The notes beneath the pieces are model-generated. The model saw nothing but the letters and a program-made list of their open reading frames with translations. It had not been told where the DNA came from and searched no databases. Shown in pieces: positions 24,040 through 29,647 of a DNA stretch of 29,647 bases (position 1 is its first letter; every line of letters begins with the position of its first letter). The translations under genes were made by a program, and so were the position numbers. The stretch covers positions 1-29,647 of the forward strand of contig JAZRLQ010000173.1 of the NCBI GenBank assembly GCA_045646925.1, given 5' to 3'. The DNA comes from QALR01 sp045646925 (GTDB lineage: Bacteria; Bacillota; Clostridia; Oscillospirales; CAG-272).

Positions 24040-24068
24040 TTGACATATTGCGGACTCAGTGATATAAT
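24040..24068 (+). promoter_or_regulatory. Sigma-A promoter of rpoBC
   Basis: TTGACA (24040-24045), 17-nt spacer, TATAAT (24063-24068): perfect consensus, pointing away from the alaS promoter with 29 bp between the two -35 boxes. Transcription should start near 24075, giving a leader of about 165 nt. Confidence 0.92.
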
Positions 24069-24103
24069 TATAAATTGCATTACAATTGCTTGCATTATGG
24101 TGG

Positions 24104-24155
24104 GGTTTTTGCGAATGAAAGCGAAAAACCGGGCGTATTCCGAGAGAATACCGCC
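24104..24155 (+). promoter_or_regulatory. Structured leader of rpoB: two hairpins, the second attenuator-like
   Basis: First hairpin: GGTTTTT (24104-24110) with AAAAACC (24124-24130), extendable by CG/CG past a bulged G. Second: GGCGTATTC (24132-24140) with GAATACCGCC (24146-24155), one bulged C, 5-nt loop, followed by CTTTTCC from 24155. The second resembles a weak intrinsic terminator and could act as an attenuator of rpoBC. Fold and position are seen; function is inferred. Confidence 0.5.
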
Positions 24156-24222
24156 TTTTCCGAAATATTGCAGGCCGTGGAAAAATACAAATTTCACCAA
24201 AGTAAAGGCAAGCTTAAATTAG
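24115..24222 (+). CDS. Possible 35-codon leader peptide ORF upstream of rpoB
   Basis: ATG 24115 opens a 35-codon frame ending in TAG at 24220-24222, four bases before the rpoB ribosome site. The product would be basic, beginning MKAKNRAYSERIPPF. A GGTGGGG about nine bases upstream is a mediocre ribosome site, and the ORF runs through both leader hairpins. I do not recognise the sequence. It may be chance, or a leader peptide coupled to rpoB translation. Confidence 0.2.
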   Translation: MKAKNRAYSERIPPFPKYCRPWKNTNFTKVKASLN

Positions 24223-24238
24223 AATTGGAGTGATTTTA

Positions 24239-27200
24239 ATGAGGATCAAACCCCAGCAGCTTGGCAAAAATGTACGAATGAGCTTTTCTAAGATCGACGA
24301 AATTTTGCAGATGCCCGATCTTCTCGAAGTTCAGAAAAATTCGTATCAATGGCTTCTTGACAAGGGAATCACCGAAGTATTGCAGGATGTTTCCCCGATC
24401 GTTGACTATTCCGGAAACTTTGTTATCGAATTCGTTGATTATTCCATCGATTCGACGCCCAAATACCCTGTGGAAGAATGCAAGGCGCGCGATGTAAACT
24501 ATGCGGCTCCCTTGCGTGTAACCGTCCGCTTGACCAACAAGGCGACGGGCAGCGTAAAGCAGCAGGAAATTTTCATGGGCGACTTCCCGTTGATGACCGA
24601 AACCGGTACTTTTGTAATCAACGGCGCTGAACGTGTTGCTGTTTCCCAGCTCGTTCGTTCTCCCGGTATGTACTACACCTCCGTTACGGACAAAACCGGC
24701 AAGAGCATGCAGACGGCACAGATTATTCCTTACCGCGGCGCATGGCTCGAATATGAAACCGATATGAACGACGTATTTTACGTTCGTATTGATAAGAACA
24801 GAAAGATTCCCGTTACGGTTCTGATTCGCGCATTGGAACAGAACGTATCCACCTCTACCGACGTACGCGCTCTCTTCGGTGATGACGTCAAGATCCTGAC
24901 GACTCTCGAAAAAGACGGTATGCAGGCTGAAGCAGAGAAAAACGGCACCACTGCTTACGAGGAATCTTTGAAGGAGATCTACAAGAAACTGCGTCCCGGT
25001 GAACCTCCGCTCGTAGAATCGGCGCAGATCCTTCTCAACAACCTTTTCTTCGATCCCAAGCGTTACGACCTCGGCACTGTCGGCAGATATAAGTTCGACA
25101 AGAAGGTCGCGCTCGGCAGAAGACTTTCCGGCAAAAAGCTTTCCCGTCCCGTTGTCAGCCCTCTGACCGGCGAAATCCTTTTCGAAGCGGATACGACTCT
25201 TACCTTTGACGATGCAATGGCGATCGAAAACGCAGGCGTTAACGAAGCTTACGTTTACATTTCCGATGAAAAGGAAATCAAGGTATCCGGCAACGGCATG
25301 GTTGACCCCGCAAAGCTGATTGGTTGCGATCTCCGCGAGGTTGGCATCAACGAAAAAGTAAACCTCAACCTCTTCCTCGAAATTCTTGAAGAAGTCGGCG
25401 GCGACTTCGACGAAGTCAAGAAGATCGTTAAGGACAGAGTTGCAGAGCTTTCTCCCAAACATATTACAAAAGACGATATTTATGCGTCCATCAACTATCT
25501 GATCTGTCTCTCTCACGGCATCGGTACGCCCGACGATATCGACCACCTCGGCAACCGTCGTGTCCGCGCCGTTGGTGAATTGCTCCAGAACCAGCTCCGC
25601 ATTGGTTTCTCCAGAATGGATAAGATCATCAAGGAAAGAATGACGATCCAGGACGTCAATAACCTGACTCCTCAGGGACTGATCAACATCCGTCCGATCG
25701 TTGCGGCGATCCGTGAATTCTTCGGATCCTCCCCCTTGTCTCAGTTCATGGACCAGAATAACCCCCTCGCAGAGCTTACGCATAAGCGCCGTCTCTCCGC
25801 TCTCGGTCCCGGCGGTCTTTCCCGTGACAGAGCGTCCTTCGAGGTTCGAGACGTTCACTATACGCACTACGGTCGTATCTGCCCGATCGAAACGCCTGAA
25901 GGTCCTAACATCGGTTTGATTTCGTACCTTGCTACTTATGCGAAGATCAACGATTACGGCTTTATCGAAGCGCCCTACCGCAAGGTTGACAAGGCGACCG
26001 GTAAGGTTACCGACATCGTTGAATACATGACTGCCGACATGGAAGATAACTTCATCGTCGCGCAGGCAAACGAGCCTCTCGATGAAAACGGATGCTTTGT
26101 AAACAAACGCGTTCTTGCCCGCGACCGTGCGGAAATCATCGAAGTAGAGTCTTCCAAGATCGACTATATCGACGTTTCTCCGAAGATGGTCATTTCCGTT
26201 GCGACCGGCTTCATTCCGTTCCTTGAAAACGACGACAACTCCCGTGCACTCATGGGTTCGAACATGCAGAAGCAGGCAGTTCCGCTTCTCGTTACGGATT
26301 CTCCTATCGTCGGTACCGGTATGGAATATAAGGCAGCGATCGACTCCGGTGTTTGCGTTCTCGCAAAGGAACCCGGCGTTGTTACGACCGTAACCGCTGA
26401 CAGAATCATCGTTACCGAAGATACCGGCGTAAGACGTCCCTACGATCTTCTCAAATTCCAGCGCTCCAACCAGGGTAACTGTATCAACCAGCGCCCGATC
26501 GTTAACGTTGGCGACCGCGTAGAAAAGGGCGACGTTCTCGCTGACGGTCCCGCGACCAGCAACGGTGAAATCGCGCTCGGTAAGAACGCGCTCATCGGCT
26601 TTATGACCTGGGAAGGTTATAACTACGAAGACGCCGTTCTTCTTAACGAAAACCTCGTTCGTAAAGACGTTTATACGTCTATCCACATTGAAGAATATAC
26701 ATTGGAGGCAAGAGACACCAAGCTCGGACCGGAAGAAATCACCAGAGAAATTCCGAACTGCGGCGAAGATGCGCTCAAAGACCTCGATGAAAGAGGTATC
26801 ATCCGTAACGGTACTGAAGTACGCGCGGGCGATATCCTCGTCGGTAAGGTAACGCCCAAGGGTGAAACCGAGCTGACCGCTGAAGAAAGACTCCTTCGTG
26901 CGATCTTCGGCGAAAAGGCAAGAGAAGTAAGAGATACCTCTATGCGCTTGCCTCACGGTGAATCCGGTACCGTCGTTGACGTCCGCGTATTCTCCCGTGA
27001 AAATTCCGATGAACTCCCGACCGGCGTAAACCAGTCCGTCAGAGTTTACATCGCTCAGAAACGTAAGATCTCCGTCGGTGACAAGATGGCGGGACGTCAC
27101 GGTAACAAAGGTGTCGTTTCCAGAATCCTCCCCCCCGAAGATATGCCGTTCCTCGAGGACGGTACTCCGCTTGACATCGTACTGAACCCGCTGGGCGTAC

Positions 27201-28159
27201 CTTCCCGTATGAACATCGGTCAGGTGCTTGAGGTTCACCTCGGTATTGCGGCAAGAGAGCTTGGCTTCAAGGTCATGACTCCTGCGTTCGACGGTGCGAA
27301 GGAAAGCGATATTACCGAAATGCTCACCGTAGCGGGACTCTTCAGACCCGTTCTCCGCGGCGAAGCGCTCACCGGTAAGAAATTCTATGAAGAAATCGTC
27401 GACGAACAGACGGGCGAAAAACGCTACGAGGTCGTCGGTGACGATAAACTTGCAAACAAAGCATGGGTTGCGCAGATGATCGAAGACCATAAGCTCAAGA
27501 CCGTCGACGGTAAGCGTATTCTTTACGATGGCCGTACCGGTGAGGCGTTCGATAACCCCGTAACCGTTGGTATCATGTACTACCTGAAGCTCCATCACCT
27601 CGTTGACGATAAGATCCACGCTCGAAGCGTTGGTCCTTACTCTCTCGTAACACAGCAGCCTCTCGGCGGTAAAGCGCAGTTTGGCGGTCAGCGTTTCGGT
27701 GAAATGGAAGTTTGGGCACTCGAAGCATACGGTGCCGCTTACACGCTTCAGGAAATCCTGACCGTTAAGTCCGACGACGTAACGGGACGTGTTAAGACTT
27801 ACGAAGCGATCGTCAAGGGTCAGAACATTCCTACTCCGGGTGTTCCCGAATCCTTCCGCGTTCTTGTTAAGGAATTGCAGTCTCTCGGTCTGGATATCCG
27901 CGTTCTCGACGACGCAGGTGAAGAAATCGAGCTTTCTCAGATCGGCGACGATCTCTTTGAGGATAACCGCGGTTACGTTACCGACGATCGCGAAGTCAGC
28001 GAAGAAGACGTAGGTCCCTCCGTTCTCGAAGAAGGCGACGAAGCTCACTTCTCCATGGTAGACGAGGATGAGATCAACGAGTCTTTCGCAAATTCCGAGG
28101 ACGAATTCGATGACGAATTTGATGAAGAATACGAAGACGATAACTACGACGAAGAATAA
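24239..28159 (+). CDS. rpoB: DNA-directed RNA polymerase subunit beta
   Basis: This 1,306-residue core polymerase subunit forms half of the active-site cleft. Landmarks: the rifampicin pocket SSPLSQFMDQNNPLAELTHK near 495-515 with the usual sensitive residues, RICPIETPEGPNIGLI, the GDKMAGRHGNKGVVSRILP segment near 945, and the C-terminal PLGGKAQFGGQRFGEMEVWA that contacts RpoC. GGAG at 24227-24230 with an 8-nt gap selects ATG 24239; a GTG three codons earlier overlaps that site. The protein ends in an unusually long acidic tail of about 75 residues. No rplJ or rplL lies upstream; instead the gene has its own promoter and a structured leader, divergent from alaS. Confidence 0.99.
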   Translation: MRIKPQQLGKNVRMSFSKIDEILQMPDLLEVQKNSYQWLLDKGITEVLQDVSPIVDYSGNFVIEFVDYSIDSTPKYPVEECKARDVNYAAPLRVTVRLTNKATGSVKQQEIFMGDFPLMTETGTFVINGAERVAVSQLVRSPGMYYTSVTDKTGKSMQTAQIIPYRGAWLEYETDMNDVFYVRIDKNRKIPVTVLIRALEQNVSTSTDVRALFGDDVKILTTLEKDGMQAEAEKNGTTAYEESLKEIYKKLRPGEPPLVESAQILLNNLFFDPKRYDLGTVGRYKFDKKVALGRRLSGKKLSRPVVSPLTGEILFEADTTLTFDDAMAIENAGVNEAYVYISDEKEIKVSGNGMVDPAKLIGCDLREVGINEKVNLNLFLEILEEVGGDFDEVKKIVKDRVAELSPKHITKDDIYASINYLICLSHGIGTPDDIDHLGNRRVRAVGELLQNQLRIGFSRMDKIIKERMTIQDVNNLTPQGLINIRPIVAAIREFFGSSPLSQFMDQNNPLAELTHKRRLSALGPGGLSRDRASFEVRDVHYTHYGRICPIETPEGPNIGLISYLATYAKINDYGFIEAPYRKVDKATGKVTDIVEYMTADMEDNFIVAQANEPLDENGCFVNKRVLARDRAEIIEVESSKIDYIDVSPKMVISVATGFIPFLENDDNSRALMGSNMQKQAVPLLVTDSPIVGTGMEYKAAIDSGVCVLAKEPGVVTTVTADRIIVTEDTGVRRPYDLLKFQRSNQGNCINQRPIVNVGDRVEKGDVLADGPATSNGEIALGKNALIGFMTWEGYNYEDAVLLNENLVRKDVYTSIHIEEYTLEARDTKLGPEEITREIPNCGEDALKDLDERGIIRNGTEVRAGDILVGKVTPKGETELTAEERLLRAIFGEKAREVRDTSMRLPHGESGTVVDVRVFSRENSDELPTGVNQSVRVYIAQKRKISVGDKMAGRHGNKGVVSRILPPEDMPFLEDGTPLDIVLNPLGVPSRMNIGQVLEVHLGIAARELGFKVMTPAFDGAKESDITEMLTVAGLFRPVLRGEALTGKKFYEEIVDEQTGEKRYEVVGDDKLANKAWVAQMIEDHKLKTVDGKRILYDGRTGEAFDNPVTVGIMYYLKLHHLVDDKIHARSVGPYSLVTQQPLGGKAQFGGQRFGEMEVWALEAYGAAYTLQEILTVKSDDVTGRVKTYEAIVKGQNIPTPGVPESFRVLVKELQSLGLDIRVLDDAGEEIELSQIGDDLFEDNRGYVTDDREVSEEDVGPSVLEEGDEAHFSMVDEDEINESFANSEDEFDDEFDEEYEDDNYDEE

Positions 28160-28176
28160 ATTGGAGGCGAGATAAG

Positions 28177-29647
28177 ATGGGTAAAAATGTTTTTGATTCA
28201 ATCAAGATTGGCCTGGCATCTCCCGAAATGATCAGAAGTTGGTCTTATGGTGAGGTAACCAAGCCCGAGACCATCAACTACCGTACACTCCGTCCCGAAC
28301 GCGACGGCTTGTTCTGCGAAAAGATCTTTGGACCTACAAAGGACTGGGAATGTGCGTGCGGTAAATATAAAAGAGTACGTTATAAAGATAAAGTCTGTGA
28401 CAAATGCGGCGTTCAGGTAACGACCAAAAAGGTTCGTCGTGAACGTATGGGACACATCGAGCTTGCCGCTCCCGTTTCCCACATCTGGTATTTCAAGGCT
28501 ACCCCTTCCAGAATGGGTCTGCTTCTTGACATTTCTCCCAGACTTCTTGAAAAGGTTATTTACTTTGGTCAGTACATCGTACTTGACCAGGGTAATACCC
28601 CTCTCGAGAAAAAACAGATGCTCACCGAAACGGAATATCATCAGATGTATGAAAAATACGAAGACGATTTCCGCGTAGGCATGGGCGCGGAAGCGATCAA
28701 GGAGCTTCTTCAGGAACTCGACCTTGAACAGCTTTCCGTACAGCTCAAAACGGAGCTCAGCACCGCAAGCGGTCAGAAGAAGCTTCGTATCATCAAGAGA
28801 CTCGAAGTTGTTGAAGCGTTCCGCAAATCCAACAACAAGCCGGAGTGGATGGTTCTTGACGTTCTTCCCGTTATTCCTCCGGACCTTCGCGCAATGGTAC
28901 AGCTGGACGGTGGCAGATTTGCAACCTCCGACCTTAACGATCTGTATCGCCGCGTAATCAACAGAAACAACCGTCTCAAAAAGCTTCTTGAACTCTACGC
29001 TCCCGATATCATTATCAAGAACGAAAAGAGAATGCTCCAGGAAGCAGTTGACGCGCTCATTGATAACGGCAGACATGGTAAGCCCGTGACCGGCTCCTCC
29101 AACCGTCCGCTCAAATCCCTCTCTGAAAGCCTCCGCGGTAAGCAGGGTCGTTTCCGTCAGAACCTTCTCGGTAAACGTGTTGACTATTCCGGTCGTTCCG
29201 TTATCGTCGTAGGTCCTACGCTGAAGATCTATCAGTGCGGTCTTCCTAAGGAAATGGCGCTTGAACTCTTCAAGCCTTTCGTTATGAAGCGTCTCGTTGA
29301 AACACAGAACGCTTCCAACATCAGAGACGCAAAGAAGAAGGTAGACAAAGCAAGTCCTGAAGTATGGGATGCACTTGAAAACGTAATCAAGGACCACCCC
29401 GTTCTTCTGAACCGTGCGCCTACGCTTCACCGTCTTTCCATTCAGGCGTTCGAGCCCGTCCTCGTTGAAGGTAGAGCGATCAAGCTCCATCCTCTCGTTT
29501 GTACCGCATTTAACGCGGACTTCGACGGTGACCAGATGCCTGTACACGTTCCGCTTTCCAACGAAGCGCAGGCGGAAGCAAGATTCCTTATGCTTCCCGC
29601 AAACAACTTCTTGAAGCCCGTGGACGGTAAAGCCGTAACCGTTCCTT
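28177..29647 (+). CDS. rpoC: DNA-directed RNA polymerase subunit beta', N-terminal part (3' end outside window)
   Basis: The first 490 codons are present. Seen: N-terminal zinc ribbon CACGKYK...VCDKCGV, the clamp region, switch segments (GKRVDYSGRSVIVVGP), LNRAPTLHRLSIQAFEP, and the catalytic loop NADFDGDQM near 446 with the three Mg-binding aspartates. The residue after DGDQM is proline, where the family usually has alanine. GGAGG at 28163-28167 lies nine bases before the ATG, 17 nt after the rpoB stop, so the two genes form one operon. Confidence 0.98.
   Translation, partial: MGKNVFDSIKIGLASPEMIRSWSYGEVTKPETINYRTLRPERDGLFCEKIFGPTKDWECACGKYKRVRYKDKVCDKCGVQVTTKKVRRERMGHIELAAPVSHIWYFKATPSRMGLLLDISPRLLEKVIYFGQYIVLDQGNTPLEKKQMLTETEYHQMYEKYEDDFRVGMGAEAIKELLQELDLEQLSVQLKTELSTASGQKKLRIIKRLEVVEAFRKSNNKPEWMVLDVLPVIPPDLRAMVQLDGGRFATSDLNDLYRRVINRNNRLKKLLELYAPDIIIKNEKRMLQEAVDALIDNGRHGKPVTGSSNRPLKSLSESLRGKQGRFRQNLLGKRVDYSGRSVIVVGPTLKIYQCGLPKEMALELFKPFVMKRLVETQNASNIRDAKKKVDKASPEVWDALENVIKDHPVLLNRAPTLHRLSIQAFEPVLVEGRAIKLHPLVCTAFNADFDGDQMPVHVPLSNEAQAEARFLMLPANNFLKPVDGKAVTVP

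Noticed and set aside
24236..28201. A 1,321-codon open frame antisense to rpoB, and similar long frames opposite xylA, pgi, alaS and rpoC
   Set aside because: They are in register with the sense codons and follow from the absence of TTA, CTA and TCA codons. They have no ribosome sites and their products look like no protein I know.
1..29647. tRNA or rRNA genes, CRISPR arrays, insertion sequences, prophage or integrase genes
   Set aside because: I looked for their hallmarks on both strands and found none; the repeats present are local terminator or operator inverted repeats.

Overview
The window looks like a chromosomal segment of a spore-forming, Gram-positive anaerobe of the class Clostridia. 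The evidence is a clear forespore sigma factor SigG, Bacillota-style strong ribosome-binding sites (GGAGG/AAAGGA), several near-perfect sigma-A promoters with 17-bp spacers, and Clostridia-like RpoB, RpoC and AlaS. I cannot place it to genus. Moderate GC content and the sugar-handling genes suggest a carbohydrate fermenter, perhaps gut-associated (inference). I see no mobile element, CRISPR array, rRNA or tRNA; this is ordinary chromosome with an unusual glucan locus in the middle.

Layout. 1-2415 (+): the end of a low-molecular-weight protein tyrosine phosphatase, xylose isomerase (xylA) with a perfect-palindrome terminator, and an inositol-monophosphatase-family gene that runs tail to tail (2-nt gap) into sigG (-). 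3192-3501: the sigG/ttcA divergent region, with a sigma-F-like promoter for sigG, a strong sigma-A promoter for ttcA and a stand-alone plus-strand terminator. 3502-5972 (+): a TtcA-like tRNA thiolation enzyme, a small Cys/His-rich protein, and glucose-6-phosphate isomerase (pgi). 6005-8299 (+): ComEC, with a degenerate metallo-beta-lactamase-like domain. 8409-9449 (-): a cytoplasmic GH29 alpha-L-fucosidase.

9583-18184: a phosphodiester-glycosidase (NAGPA-like) gene, and then a 2,461-residue protein with the domain order of cyclic beta-1,2-glucan synthases (GT84, GH189-like cyclisation domain, GH94 phosphorylase). Such enzymes are best known from Rhizobiales, so a full-length copy beside a phosphodiester glycosidase is the most unusual locus here. 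18198-20738 (-): a cadmium/lead/zinc resistance operon (cadC, separate HMA metal-binding protein, cadA ATPase) with a CadC-type palindromic operator lying on the -10 box. 20749-23905 (-): hinT and alaS. 23982-24068: back-to-back consensus promoters. 24239-29647 (+): rpoB and the start of rpoC, with a structured rpoB leader and no ribosomal protein genes upstream.

Together the genes cover core sugar entry (XylA, Pgi, fucosidase), glucan synthesis, metal efflux, transcription and translation machinery, DNA uptake and sporulation control. The points most worth following up are the glucan synthase/phosphodiester glycosidase pair, possible antisense transcription across sigG from the inositol-phosphatase gene up to an orphan terminator, the worn-out nuclease-like domain of ComEC, and the structured rpoB leader.
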